Positions 33,745 to 43,200 of a stretch of DNA of 64,000 bases are shown in pieces. Every line of letters begins with the position of its first letter. The first letter of the stretch is position 1. Origin of the DNA: JAWPMV01 sp039819665 (GTDB lineage: Bacteria > Bacteroidota > Bacteroidia > J057); assembly GCA_039819665.1 (NCBI GenBank), contig JBCBRM010000030.1, positions 41,510 through 105,509 on the forward strand. Direction: 5' to 3'. The notes under the pieces are model-generated. The model saw only the letters and a list, made by a program, of their open reading frames with translations, did no database searches and was not told the DNA's origin. The translations under genes and the position numbers were made by a program.

Positions 33745-34233
33745 TTAACTGGATACGGCAAAGTTTTTCTCCCACTGAGCCCTGTTTTTGTAAAATATGA
33801 AGCCGCCTATGCCCATTACTATTCCGGTACCTATACCTACCATCCCGAAAAAAGGAGTCTCAGGGATTCGCACCATACTTTCTGCAACAAAAGCTCCATA
33901 CAATCCCATTACCGACCAGTACATAAAGCCGATATGTAAATTGATCCATCCGGGATTGTGCCTGAAGAAAAAGGCTGGGATCATACCGGCCAACAGGGTA
34001 AGGCTACTTACAACAGCAGCAATATGAAAGAGACCGAATCCTCCAAAAAGCCGATATATCATAAAAGCTGTTACTATTACCCCCAGCATAGACAGGCAAT
34101 ATACATAACCTATTTGCTTGTGTCGTTTTGTCCCTTTTTTCATGGCAAAAACCATGGTACCAGTGATTACGGAAATTAGGGATACCATCAAATGTATTAA
34201 ACCAATATTGTCGTGGGTTAGGTTTGATAACAT
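33745..34233 (-). CDS. DUF2306-like multi-pass membrane protein
   Basis: A 162-residue membrane protein with four hydrophobic helices: IGLIHLMVSLISVITGTMVFA, IGYVYCLSMLGVIVTAFMIY, FGLFHIAAVVSSLTLLAGMI and FFGMVGIGTGIVMGIGGFIFY, with INLHIGFMYWSVMGLYGAFVAE between. The His residues after helix starts (HLMVS, HKQIGY, FHIAAV, LHIGFMYWS) are typical of DUF2306, a family of unknown function. It starts 5 bases after the stop of a 67-residue two-helix protein and is probably cotranscribed with it. Confidence 0.75.
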   Translation of the reverse strand: MLSNLTHDNIGLIHLMVSLISVITGTMVFAMKKGTKRHKQIGYVYCLSMLGVIVTAFMIYRLFGGFGLFHIAAVVSSLTLLAGMIPAFFFRHNPGWINLHIGFMYWSVMGLYGAFVAESMVRIPETPFFGMVGIGTGIVMGIGGFIFYKNRAQWEKNFAVSS

Positions 34234-34238
34234 AGCAA

Positions 34239-34442
34239 TCAGGACTTTGACTTTTTTCTCAATTTTTCCAGTTGAAGAAATAGTATACCAATTATTGCGG
34301 AGATTACAGCATAAAATAGAATGATCATGCTCAGATCTTCAGCAGGAACCTGCATGCAGAGGAAAAATCCAATCAAAAAACTGAATCCGGCAACAATACC
34401 AATAAAAACATAAAGGGGGGTGAGTTTTTGGATATTCTTCAT
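34239..34442 (-). CDS. Small two-helix membrane protein, hypothetical
   Basis: A 67-residue protein: basic start MKNIQKLTPL, helix YVFIGIVAGFSFLIGFFLCM, short acidic loop VPAEDLS, helix MIILFYAVISAIIGILFLQL and a Lys/Arg-rich tail EKLRKKSKS. No family recognised. The 5-base gap to the DUF2306 gene suggests a joint membrane function. The positive-inside rule places both termini in the cytoplasm. Confidence 0.65.
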   Translation of the reverse strand: MKNIQKLTPLYVFIGIVAGFSFLIGFFLCMQVPAEDLSMIILFYAVISAIIGILFLQLEKLRKKSKS

Positions 34443-34595
34443 GAGACTTTATGATATGTGTAAAAGAGTTTCTTCTACTCCAGAGGGTTGGAAGAAAAGA
34501 AAAAAGAAATATTTTTTGGACTTGAAATTGTAAAAGAAGTCCTTATAAAAGGAGATGTAGATTTTCCGTAATTTGGAAGAATAAAGCCAAAAAAA

Positions 34596-35756
34596 ATGGA
34601 TCAATTCAGATCATTTGTGGAGCAAGTACTAATTAGCTACGAAGGTTATGAACTCAAAGTCATTCAGGTACTTTGGGTAATTGGGATCTTCTTGGGTACC
34701 TGGATTTTGTTACGTTTTGGTAAATGGTTTATGAAAGGCCGCTTTTTCCTGCTTCGGAAATTGGCTGCTTCGCCTAAAGCAAGGCATAGAGGATTATGGG
34801 CTTATCGCATATTATTGGTAGGCGGAGCTATCTTGATGGGATTGGAGGTGCTGGGGATCAAACTCAGCGAACTGTTAAACTTTACGGTGCTACCCCTTGG
34901 TAATGAGAAAAGCATACGGGTAGGAAATGTAATTTTCGGGATTGTGTTACTTTTGCTTACCCGTTATTTGATTGCCAATTTTCATCGATTCTTTATTGAG
35001 CAGGGGAAAGCAAAACGCCTGACTATGGACCAGGGGCGTCGAATGGCTATCTACCAGATTTTTCAATACCTGGCCTATCTGTTGGCTATCATCGTCATTA
35101 TTTCTTCTCTGGATGTAGACCTTAGAGCGATTCTGGTAGGTTCTGCAGCTTTATTTGTAGGTCTTGGACTTGCGTTGCAAAATACTTTCGCAGATATCCT
35201 GAGTGGAGTTCTGATTCTTTTTGACGGAACCATAGAAGTAGGGGATTGGTTAGTGGTAAAAGGAAGAAATATCGAAGGCGAGGTAAAGGAAATTCGCCTG
35301 CGAACGACCATCATAGAAACCCTGGATTCTTCCAGCATAATTGTACCCAATCGCATGTTTTCCGATTCTGATATTCTGAACTGGAGCTATAATGACAGAG
35401 AAACGCGTTTTTCTGTGGAAGTAGGAGTTGCTTATGGTTCTAATCTACAACAAGTCCGAAAAGTCCTCAAATCCTGTGCAGAAAATCACGGCCGGGTCAT
35501 GAAAAGTCCGGAGCCTAAAGTTCTCTTCACCAATTTCGGCGAGTCTTCTCTCGATTTTCAATTGGTCTACTGGCTCGAAGATTTCAAGGATCACCAAAGC
35601 GTCGAAAGTGATATCCGCTTTATGATCGATTCTGATTTCCGCAAAAACAATATTAGCATACCTTTCCCACAAAGAGATCTGCACATTATTACGGATGCGA
35701 CCTTGCCGGAGGAATTGATAGAGGTGCAGGAAGAGGAGGAGCGGAAGCTGCCGTAA
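34596..35756 (+). CDS. MscS family mechanosensitive ion channel
   Basis: A 386-residue channel. Four hydrophobic helices lie in the first ~190 residues (VLWVIGIFLGTWILLRF, YRILLVGGAILMGLEVL, VIFGIVLLLLTRYLIANF, YLAYLLAIIVIISSL). The pore-lining helix is GSAALFVGLGLALQNTFADI, with the Ala/Gly pattern of TM3. The beta domain follows (GVLILFDGTIEVGDWLVVKG, EGEVKEIRLRTTIIETLDSS, IIVPNRMFSDSDILNWSYND) and the C-terminal alpha/beta vestibule ends ISIPFPQRDLHI. It releases osmolytes on hypo-osmotic shock. It is monocistronic and followed within 13 bases by the octamer inverted array, copy B. Confidence 0.93.
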   Translation: MDQFRSFVEQVLISYEGYELKVIQVLWVIGIFLGTWILLRFGKWFMKGRFFLLRKLAASPKARHRGLWAYRILLVGGAILMGLEVLGIKLSELLNFTVLPLGNEKSIRVGNVIFGIVLLLLTRYLIANFHRFFIEQGKAKRLTMDQGRRMAIYQIFQYLAYLLAIIVIISSLDVDLRAILVGSAALFVGLGLALQNTFADILSGVLILFDGTIEVGDWLVVKGRNIEGEVKEIRLRTTIIETLDSSSIIVPNRMFSDSDILNWSYNDRETRFSVEVGVAYGSNLQQVRKVLKSCAENHGRVMKSPEPKVLFTNFGESSLDFQLVYWLEDFKDHQSVESDIRFMIDSDFRKNNISIPFPQRDLHIITDATLPEELIEVQEEEERKLP

Positions 35757-35768
35757 TGTAATGGGGGA

Positions 35769-35855
35769 GGCGTATTGGTGTGTTGGTGTATTGGAGTTGT
35801 CTTTGAACTGATAAACCAACGCTAACACATTCCCACGCCAACACTCCAACACGTC
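35769..35855. repeat. Octamer-register inverted array, copy B
   Basis: Left arm: GTATTGGT, GTGTTGGT, GTATTGGA. Right arm on the other strand: GTGTTGGA, GTGTTGGC, GTGGGAAT, GTGTTAGC. The 8-base register is exact within each arm. The element begins 13 bases after the mscS stop and abuts a terminator serving the opposite strand. Confidence 0.65.
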
Positions 35856-35889
35856 ACAAAAAAACTCCCCATCTTAGAAAGGGAGTTTA
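35856..35889 (-). terminator. Intrinsic terminator for the 56-residue acidic ORF
   Basis: Stem AAACTCCC (35862-35869) with GGGAGTTT (35881-35888), 11-base loop. On the minus strand it is followed by a run of T. It lies about 100 bases beyond the stop of the small leftward ORF at 35990-36160, supporting that ORF as a real transcript. Confidence 0.75.
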
Positions 35890-35989
35890 GGGCATTATAG
35901 ACATCATGGTGTTTGCAGTGGGCTTACGCCCTGGATTACATATGCTTGTTTGTAAATTCTTCCGCTTGGAGGGGAAAGGATGGAGATAG

Positions 35990-36160
35990 CTAGAAGCTAT
36001 CTCCTATAGGGTCCTCCAAATCAAAATCCAATTCTTCCAGATCAACCGAGTAGAGTGTATCTACTTCCAGGAGATCGACCTCAAAGGCTTCTGCAAAGTC
36101 TTGCTGCAGTGCCTCCTTAAGGCTTTTTGTCTTTTTCGTCTTTTGGTCTTGATCTTTCAT
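35990..36160 (-). CDS. Small acidic protein (56 residues), unknown
   Basis: ATG at 36160, TAG at 35990-35992. The N-terminal 15 residues are basic (MKDQDQKTKKTKSLK), the rest strongly acidic and amphipathic (EALQQDFAEAFEVDLLEVDT, LYSVDLEELDFDLEDPIGDSF). The pattern of alternating hydrophobic and acidic residues looks selected rather than random, and a clear terminator lies downstream on the same strand. It stands between two octamer arrays. No Cys, no signal peptide and no known family. It could be a peptide precursor leader, a regulator or a DNA-mimic-like protein; none of these is shown. Confidence 0.5.
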   Translation of the reverse strand: MKDQDQKTKKTKSLKEALQQDFAEAFEVDLLEVDTLYSVDLEELDFDLEDPIGDSF

Positions 36161-36499
36161 AAGAGCAGAGCTAAGATTGTTTAGAGCTTAGGCTAATGGC
36201 GGTGTTTGTTTGTTGCAAGGACCGAAGTCTGTGTTTGTTGAGTTTGTTAATAAGGGCTTGTGTGTGTTTGCATTCATTTGTGTGTACGCCCACACTCTAA
36301 ACGCGTTACCCTGAAATGCATAAGCGTGTAAACTGGCTGAGTATGTGTGGGAAATGGATGAGTGATTGTGTAGGGAAAAAGTGTTAGTGTATTAGGGTGT
36401 TAGCGTGTTTGAGTTTTGGTTTTTAGGGGAAAATGGTAATTTTTAATATTGTATAATCATCGCTAACACACTAATACTCACAAACTCTAATACGGTTTT
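36161..36499. other. GT-rich intergenic region with octamer array
   Basis: The first 210 bases are strongly strand-biased for G and T (repeated tgtttgt, gtgtgtgttt, gtgtgtacgcc words) and may be a decayed octamer array. The last ~115 bases contain the clear copy C. No ORF or RNA gene was recognised. Confidence 0.45.
36378..36494. repeat. Octamer-register inverted array, copy C
   Basis: Left arm (from 36381): GTGTTAGT, GTATTAGG, GTGTTAGC, GTGTTTGA. Right arm, other strand (36461-36494): GTATTAGA, GTTTGTGA, GTATTAGT, GTGTTAGC. The core TATTAGGGTGTTAGCG (36390-36405) pairs with 36461-36476 at 15 of 16 positions across a 55-base loop. It ends 5 bases before the DUF1905 start codon, so its arm would be in that gene's leader or promoter. 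Confidence 0.7.
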
Positions 36500-36967
36500 A
36501 TGATCCATCGCTTCCAAGCCGAAATGCTCACTGATCCCAAGTATAAGAACTCTGCCTATGTGGAGATTCCTTTTGATGTGTATGAGGTATTTGGGGAAAA
36601 GAACCTGGTGAAGGTAAAGGCGACCTTTGATGGGATTCCGTATCGAGGCTCATTGGCGAAAATGGGAAGTCCCTGCCATATTCTGATTATTCGAAAGGAT
36701 ATCCGTGCGCAGCTCAACAAGGATGTTGGGGATTTTGTTGAGGTGACGGTAGAAAAGGATTTAGAGGAAAGGATCGTGGAGGTGCCCGAAGAGTTACAGA
36801 AGTTACTAGACGAAAATCCTAAGGCCAAGGAATTTTATGATGGGCTAGCGTATACCTATCGCAAGGAATATGCGCGCTGGATAAGCTCCGCCAAACGGGA
36901 AGCCACGAAGCTGTCCCGTCTGGAGAAGACTTTGGATAAATTGCTAAATGGAGTGAAAGCTCCCTAG
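36500..36967 (+). CDS. DUF1905/YdeI-like protein, second copy
   Basis: A 155-residue protein: DUF1905 barrel (YVEIPFDVYEVFGEKNLVKV, KATFDGIPYRGSLAKMGSPC, HILIIRKDIRAQLNKDVGDF) and a YdeI-type helical C-terminus (VEVPEELQKLLDENPKAKEF, YDGLAYTYRKEYARWISSAK, REATKLSRLEKTLDKLLNG). It is closer to the family consensus than the 29603-30118 protein. The function is unknown beyond a loose association with stress and peptide resistance. Its stop overlaps that of the convergent thiolase by 4 bases, and an octamer array ends just before its start. Confidence 0.8.
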   Translation: MIHRFQAEMLTDPKYKNSAYVEIPFDVYEVFGEKNLVKVKATFDGIPYRGSLAKMGSPCHILIIRKDIRAQLNKDVGDFVEVTVEKDLEERIVEVPEELQKLLDENPKAKEFYDGLAYTYRKEYARWISSAKREATKLSRLEKTLDKLLNGVKAP

Positions 36968-38226
36968 CTTTCCAATAACATTACCGTTCCCAAACCTCCA
37001 TCAGCGCATACACTAACAATCGCTTTTTTGCCCGGTCCCATAGCCGCCAATTCCTTGACAGCCTGACTCAAGATGCGCGCACCTGTTGCACCAAAGGGAT
37101 GCCCAATCGAAATACTGCCTCCGTTTGGATTCAGTCGATCCCAGGGGAAATCTCCAAATTCAAAATTCGTCCCTACTTTTTGTAAATGTTCTTTCGATTC
37201 AATCAATTGAACATTGGCAAGAATCTGCGATCCGAATGCTTCATGAATTTCCCATAAATCCACCTCGTCAAATCTCAGCTGATGACGTTCCAAAATACGC
37301 GGGATGGCATAGGTCGTAGCCATAAGCAGACCGTCTTCTTCGATATTGACCGCAGAGGTCTCCCAATCCAGCACTTTCACTGCATACTGATTTTTCCCCA
37401 TTCGCCCTACGCCTTCTTTCCCTGCTACCCACAATCCCGCAGCACCATCTGTCAACAGAGAAGAGTTTCCTGCCGTCAGCGTTCCTGTTTCACTGCGATC
37501 AAATACGGGTCTTAGCTTAGCCAGCTTTTCCAGGTTGGTGGTTGAGCGAGGGATCTTGTCCTCCTTTACTCCTTCTAACTCAATCAAGAGATCATCGAAA
37601 AAGCCCGCTTCTTTGCCTTTGAAATAATTCTGATGGCTTTTTAAGGCAATTTCATCCTGGGGCGCTCTTTGAATACCCAGTCTTTTAGCAGTTATTTCTG
37701 AATGCTCGCCCATACTTAATCCGGTGGTGCGATTGGAAACACTGGGGATATGGAGCTTGACATCTCCCAATCTCAATTGTCCCAACTGATTTACCCGATC
37801 CGAAAAGGTTCGAGCCTGAAATAAGCGACGCAACCAGTCGGACAGATTTTGATTCAGACCCAACTGAACCCTACTCATACTTTCTACTCCACCTATCAAA
37901 GCTAGGCCATCTTCATCAATCATTGAAGCGGCCTCAATGGCTGCCAGCATACTGGTGCTACAGGCCATGACTGTACTAAACGCTGGGATACGTTGATCCA
38001 GACCGGCATCCATAATAATCTCGCGTCCGAGATTGCTGTATCCTAGATTAGGGGCTACAGTACCCCAGATGAGAAAATCAGGATCTACTCCCTGCTCCTG
38101 TATCATTTGCTGAACTACAGGAACAGAGAGGGCTATTGCCCCAATTTCCTTAAACTCACGGTCGATTTTTACAAAAGGAGTCCTGAGACCCGAAACCAAC
38201 CAAACTTCTTTTGAAGATCTTTTCAT
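36964..38226 (-). CDS. Thiolase family protein (acetyl-CoA C-acyltransferase, FadI/FadA-like)
   Basis: A 420-residue thiolase. Nucleophilic Cys89 in STVMACSTSMLAA; ALIGGVESMSRVQ; the substrate-loop LSMGEHSEITAKRLG; the NEAFA-like catalytic segment WEIHEAFGSQILANVQ; NPNGGSISIGHPFGATGARI with the catalytic His; and the C-terminal CADGGLGTVMLLES, where the second catalytic Cys is in CADGGLG (most relatives have CxGGGxG). The loop domain is long, as in FadI-type beta-oxidation enzymes. It would cleave 3-ketoacyl-CoA, or condense acyl-CoAs, in fatty-acid metabolism. It is monocistronic; no hydratase/dehydrogenase partner is adjacent. Confidence 0.9.
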   Translation of the reverse strand: MKRSSKEVWLVSGLRTPFVKIDREFKEIGAIALSVPVVQQMIQEQGVDPDFLIWGTVAPNLGYSNLGREIIMDAGLDQRIPAFSTVMACSTSMLAAIEAASMIDEDGLALIGGVESMSRVQLGLNQNLSDWLRRLFQARTFSDRVNQLGQLRLGDVKLHIPSVSNRTTGLSMGEHSEITAKRLGIQRAPQDEIALKSHQNYFKGKEAGFFDDLLIELEGVKEDKIPRSTTNLEKLAKLRPVFDRSETGTLTAGNSSLLTDGAAGLWVAGKEGVGRMGKNQYAVKVLDWETSAVNIEEDGLLMATTYAIPRILERHQLRFDEVDLWEIHEAFGSQILANVQLIESKEHLQKVGTNFEFGDFPWDRLNPNGGSISIGHPFGATGARILSQAVKELAAMGPGKKAIVSVCADGGLGTVMLLES

Positions 38227-38675
38227 AATGGATCATTTATTAAGTCTTTACAAAATTAAGTGCTTGGGCAAGAGGGATTTGTCTGCAAGACGTCTTTCTC
38301 AGAGCAGTCGGATTTCTCCAATAAAGATGAAAGGATAGTTGGTCTTTTGTTTTGTCCAGATAAATATTTTATCAAAATGTACTAATAGTGCTATCGCTTA
38401 ATCCCTATTCTTTCCATTTTGTTTTGCTTCTACATAAATGAATAGGGCATATGCGTATCCGAATTTTTCCCATCGGATACACGCTCTTTCGTTAAACCTT
38501 GCTCAATATTTTCCTTTTATGCTTTGCAGAAACCTCCTTCTGTTGAAGGCTATTTGTATTTTCTTTTCCCATGAGTCCTTCGGAAACTTCTATATAAGTT
38601 TCTCCGAAAGGTTTTTTGTTTTTACTGTTTTCTGCAAGCACTAAGGGAAGATTTAATTCTAATTCATTCCCTCTC
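38227..38675. other. Long leader region of the P-loop ATPase gene
   Basis: A 449-base spacer between divergent genes. It holds a stem-loop with 8-bp perfect arms GTATCCGA (38455-38462) and TCGGATAC (38473-38480), then an intrinsic terminator at 38577-38623 on the strand of the ATPase gene. An ORF at 38438-38644 has no coding character. The structures suggest a leader attenuator or an independent small RNA. Confidence 0.5.
38577..38623 (+). terminator. Intrinsic terminator in the leader of the ATPase gene
   Basis: CCTTCGGAAACTT (38577-38589) pairs with AAGTTTCTCCGAAAGG (38596-38611) with two small bulges and a 6-base loop, followed by TTTTTTGTTTTT. It points toward the ATPase start 53 bases downstream, yet no protein-coding gene on this strand ends before it. 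Confidence 0.75.
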
Positions 38676-40166
38676 ATGAAAATTAACCTTGCTAAAGTCA
38701 GTTTTGGAAAATCCTCTGCTGAGAAAGAACGGGATACTTTACCCGATTACTTTGTACCCACTCAGGCCTATAAAAATGCACGAAATACAGGCCGAAAGAA
38801 GCTCTTCTACATTGGATATCGAGGCTCCGGAAAAAGTGCCCTTTTTAATCAACTCGCTCATGAGTACTCAGACAATAATAACAACATTGTCCTGCAAATT
38901 ACGCCCACGGATTATTCCTATGATGCCTTCAAGCGATTGAAACACGATATCTATGATATCAAAGCAGCTTATAGTGTAGCCTGGAATTATACCTTGCTCA
39001 TTCAAATATTTATTGAGATTCTGGATCACTTTCAACGGCAGGGAGTTCCTCGAAAGCATGAGAAGAATTTAGAGGAGATCAAAAATTATCTGAAGGATAA
39101 TGAGTACATAGATTATGAAGGTCGCCTGGAAATATTCCTTCATTTTCTCAAACGGATCGCTGTTTCCAAGATAAATTTCAAGATAGATAGTAAGCTCACA
39201 GTTTCCGGAGAGATTGGAGAACGGACACGGGAAATTAGCTCCCTGTTTAATATGGGGGAAATTAGAAAAGCTCAAAAGGCCCTGGAAAATATTCTGCGAA
39301 GCTATTCAGTGCATATTTTCATCGATGAACTAGATACCGGTTGGAACAATACCAAAGAAGCTGTAAACTTTATTAGCGGTCTGATTTCTGCCACCATCAA
39401 ACTCAATGGGATGTCTGGTCTGAATATTTATGTCTCACTTCGACAAGATATGTACAAGAATTTATCAGAAATATTCAGAGATACTGAAAAGCTGAGAGAT
39501 GATATAGAGGTATTGAAATGGGACTACAAAAGTTTGGAAAACCTGATTTGTCAGCGGATTAAAAGCTGTAAAGAGGTAAAGGAGAAAAGAAAGCACTACA
39601 AGTTTATGCGAAATGAACAGGTTGTTGAATGTGTTTTTGAACCGGGAGCTTTTGAGTATCTGGTTCAGCATACGTTGAACAGGCCGCGAGAGGTTATTCA
39701 TTTTTGTTCCTTATCACTAGATAGTTTTATAGAATCGGCTGTCGAGGAGGATTATATTCGGTATCGCCTGGATTTGGATATTATTAAAGGGGTAGAAAAG
39801 CGGTTTTCGACTGAAAGGTTGGAGGATTTTTGTAAAGAATATGAAGACGAACTTCCCGGAATCAAAGAACTTCTCAGTGCTTTCGAAGGAGGAAAAAAGA
39901 TATTTAATAAAGCAGATTTTATTCTTGCTGTGGAGGAAATTTTATTTGAAATGCATGAAAGCCATCCGGAAATCGACTGGATTACTGATTTTCTGGATAA
40001 ACCTGAAAAGTTCTTCGAAAAACTATTTCACATTGGCTTTGTCAAAATTTCTATAAATGGAGATGGAGTTTTTTATGCCTACTACGATCACATTCCACTT
40101 AGTTTTAGAAATGTAAAAAAGGTGCAGATCAACAATATGTTTTTGCCTGCCTTACAATGCTTATAA
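38676..40166 (+). CDS. P-loop ATPase of the STAND/Sll1717-like type
   Basis: A 496-residue predicted ATPase. Walker A GYRGSGKSALF (residues 47-57), Walker B HIFIDELDTGW (about 215), then a sensor-like NIYVSLRQDMYKNLSEIFRD, a winged-helix-like region FEYLVQHTLNRPREVIHFCS, and a helical C-terminus ending with GVFYAYYDHIPLSFRN. The NRPREVI motif and overall order fit the family NCBI names P-loop ATPase, Sll1717. Members are scattered, often as solitary genes, and a defence or signalling role is suspected but unproven. ATG 38676 is chosen because the 20 codons before it overlap the terminator T-run. It stands alone behind a leader with two stem-loops. Confidence 0.72.
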   Translation: MKINLAKVSFGKSSAEKERDTLPDYFVPTQAYKNARNTGRKKLFYIGYRGSGKSALFNQLAHEYSDNNNNIVLQITPTDYSYDAFKRLKHDIYDIKAAYSVAWNYTLLIQIFIEILDHFQRQGVPRKHEKNLEEIKNYLKDNEYIDYEGRLEIFLHFLKRIAVSKINFKIDSKLTVSGEIGERTREISSLFNMGEIRKAQKALENILRSYSVHIFIDELDTGWNNTKEAVNFISGLISATIKLNGMSGLNIYVSLRQDMYKNLSEIFRDTEKLRDDIEVLKWDYKSLENLICQRIKSCKEVKEKRKHYKFMRNEQVVECVFEPGAFEYLVQHTLNRPREVIHFCSLSLDSFIESAVEEDYIRYRLDLDIIKGVEKRFSTERLEDFCKEYEDELPGIKELLSAFEGGKKIFNKADFILAVEEILFEMHESHPEIDWITDFLDKPEKFFEKLFHIGFVKISINGDGVFYAYYDHIPLSFRNVKKVQINNMFLPALQCL

Positions 40167-40197
40167 AAAAAGGGACAGCCTATATAAGCTGTCCCTC
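40164..40197 (-). terminator. Intrinsic terminator for the M43 protease gene
   Basis: Perfect stem AGGGACAGC (40171-40179) and GCTGTCCCT (40188-40196), 8-base loop. On the minus strand it runs into TTTTTTTAT. It overlaps the end of the convergent ATPase gene and serves mainly the leftward transcript. Confidence 0.87.
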
Positions 40198-40216
40198 GTC
40201 CTAAATAAATATCAAC

Positions 40217-43200
40217 TTATTTTCTCAAGGTGATTTTCTTGATAAATCTTTTTCTGCCTGCTTGGACGTTGAGGAAATAGATTCCCTCAGGATTGCCACT
40301 TAGATCGATCTGTTCTTTGGTTTTGGATGAAAGAGAGTTCACTTCTTTATCCAGCACCAATCGCCCTCTGATATCATTTACCTGGATCTTCAACTGATCA
40401 GTTCTTGCATCCTCAATATCGAGGAAGAAGATACCCTGACTTGGATTGGGGTAAACGGAGACTGCCAGTAACTGATCAGGAGAAATACTGGTTGCTGAAC
40501 TTACTTCTATTTCTAGCCCAATGGTATCCGTACCACAAATGGTAGAAGCCTCCAGGCTTACGAAATAGGTCCCCGCACTATCGAAGGTATGTACGGGCTC
40601 AAAGTCTTTGGAGGTATTGCCATCTCCAAAGTCCCAATTATACTCCGCATTCGCACTGGAATTATTGAACAATGTTAAATTAAACCCATCCAGATCGTAG
40701 CTAAAGGAAGCCTGAGGTCCCGGACAGGAAACTACTACGCTTTGACACATGCTGTCCTGTCCGCATTCGTTGATGACCGTTTGACAAACTGTATAAGTAC
40801 CAGGAAGATCATAACTATGGAAAGGACGGGGGAGATTGGAGCTGTTTCCGTCCCCGAAATCCCACGCATATGCAGTAGAAAAGCTACTTTGATTCAAGAA
40901 AATTATATTCAAATTAGAAGCATCATGCCCAAATCCTGCTATTGGAAGGGGACAATCGACTTCAACCGTCTGACAAATTGTATCATTTCCACAAATATTA
41001 CTCGCAATCATACAGACTTCATAGGTGCCTACGCTATCATAGCTGTGGACAGGATTAGCCAATGTTGATGTAGCTCCATCCCCAAAGTCCCAACTAAAAC
41101 TTTCGGCTTCTACAGATTGATCGCTGAAAGTTACCTCCCGGTTCGTTGCCTCATAACTAAAATCGGCTGCTGGCCCCGGACAACTAACTGTGATATCCTG
41201 ACAGAATGTATCTGTCCCACATATGCTGATGGCTACTAAACAAACAGTATAAGTGCCGGGTAGGACATAGGTATGATTAGGATCTGCATCTGTCGAAGTA
41301 TTACCATCTCCAAAGTCCCAGCTAAATGAAGTGGATCTGATACTACCTTCCTGAAAGCTCACTTGAAGCTCATTTACACTATAGGTATAGCCTGCATCCG
41401 GCTTTAGACAATTTAAGGTAATGTCTCTACACAGGGTATCCGTTCCACAATCATTGGTTGCTAATAGGCAGACCCTATAGGTGCCTGGTGCTGTATACGT
41501 ATGATTAGGATTGGTATCTGTTGAAGAATTTCCATCTCCAAAATCCCAGCTAAAGCTCATGTTAGTGCTACTTGTGCTAGTATTGCTGATGGTCATATCT
41601 AACTCTGAGCTAAAGAAATTGAATCCAGCAGTGGGTAGACTTCCTGAATTGTTGATGTTTACCTGTGCAGTATCTTTACATCCGTTCGCATCTTCAACGA
41701 TTACCTGATAACTCCCCGCAGTCAGACCTGTGGCAGTGGCGGTTGTCTGTGCCGTTTGGCTATTCCAGCTATAAGTATAAGGTGCTGTTCCATCAGCGAC
41801 CTGAACTGTCGCAGTACCATCGGCATTGCCACAAGTTTCGTCAGTAGAACCGATGCTCAACTCCAATCCATTACAGGTCGCTGCTGCAGTTCCCTTTACA
41901 CAAATATTATCCAGGTAAAGGTTTTGTGCATAATAAGCCTGGATATTGGTCCTGAATCTAATCAAGACATTTCCTCCCACATAAGCGCTTAAGTCCAGGC
42001 TATCAGCTGCCCAGTCGGCGCAGGAGCTTGGTTCCCATGTAAGGCTATACTCAAAGCCTGAAGAAGTGGCCAGCTGTGAATTGCTATAGCTTTTAATGGT
42101 ACTAAAGCTTTGCCCACAATCTGTCGATACAGCAACTTCCATAGAAAGTTGTCGATTTGAATAAGAGACTTTGTAGGATCGAGTATAAAATAGTTTGGCA
42201 TCCTGTAGACCGTTAAGATCCATACTGTTCAGGAATAGGTCTAAGGAAGCACCTGTTCCTGGATAAAAGGCATTCCAGTTATCCAGATAATAAGCGGTAT
42301 TTCCTAAATCAACACTACATCCGGTTCCACCCGTGAAGCTGCTCCAAAGATTGCCTCCGCTTATATTTTCTTCACTCCAGTTTGTAGGTGCACCAGAAAG
42401 CGATTCAAAATCCTGACAATAAGGAAAAGAGTTGGCGGGATTGTAGATTTCAAAACAGATACTGGAAGTATCATTTTGGGCATATCCATCTCCAATACTT
42501 CCATTTACATTCTGTAAATAAATTCTGATGTTATGAGAACCAACTCCTGTTGAAAGGCTATTGAGGTTGATCGTTTCAGTAGCACCTGCGCTTATACTTC
42601 CATTCCAGGTAAGGGAGTGATCATATACATCGTCCAGGAAAACTGCCAGCTGAGCAGAAGTTATAGTACTACTACCCTGGTTTTTAAGGGCAACAGCAGG
42701 AACAAAGCTCTCACAACCCGAAGAAGCTCCAGGGCTAACTATTTCAGCAATTTCTGCATCAACTGCACTTACGGGTAGGGCTCCTGTTGAAGTTAGGAGG
42801 GAAGCTCTCGTTGTGGTAAGCGCAATTCGCATACGCTCCTTCTGGCCTGGGGTAAATGTATTCTGACAGCTTTGATAGCCATAATCCATGTAATTCTCAT
42901 ACATATCATTTACATCACTGGTAAAAGGATTATTGCTACTTGTATCATCCGCATCTGTGGTACAGCTATTAGCCGTTCCATTGCTATTACAATTAACAGC
43001 GGAAGATGAATTGTCAGGAGGAGTATCACATACATAATCTCCATTACTCAAGCAGTCTCCATTCTCACAAGGACTTTTAGAGCCGCTTCCATCAGGATCA
43101 TTGAAGGTGTGATAAAGATTAAGATAGTGCCCAAACTCATGTATATGAACCTTGCTGGCATTTTGAGACGACCCCCAATACCTTGCTTCATTCACAATTC

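Noticed and set aside
36161..36370. GT-rich stretch considered as a small RNA gene
   Set aside because: No promoter, stem-loop or terminator was found; decayed repeat sequence is the simpler reading.
38438..38644. 68-codon ORF in the ATPase leader
   Set aside because: Runs through both stem-loops and the terminator T-run, with Phe/Leu/Ser-biased composition; better explained as non-coding leader.
40500..41560. Repeated segments in the M43 protease gene considered as DNA repeats
   Set aside because: They correspond to PKD domains with WDFGDG motifs, in frame and diverged.
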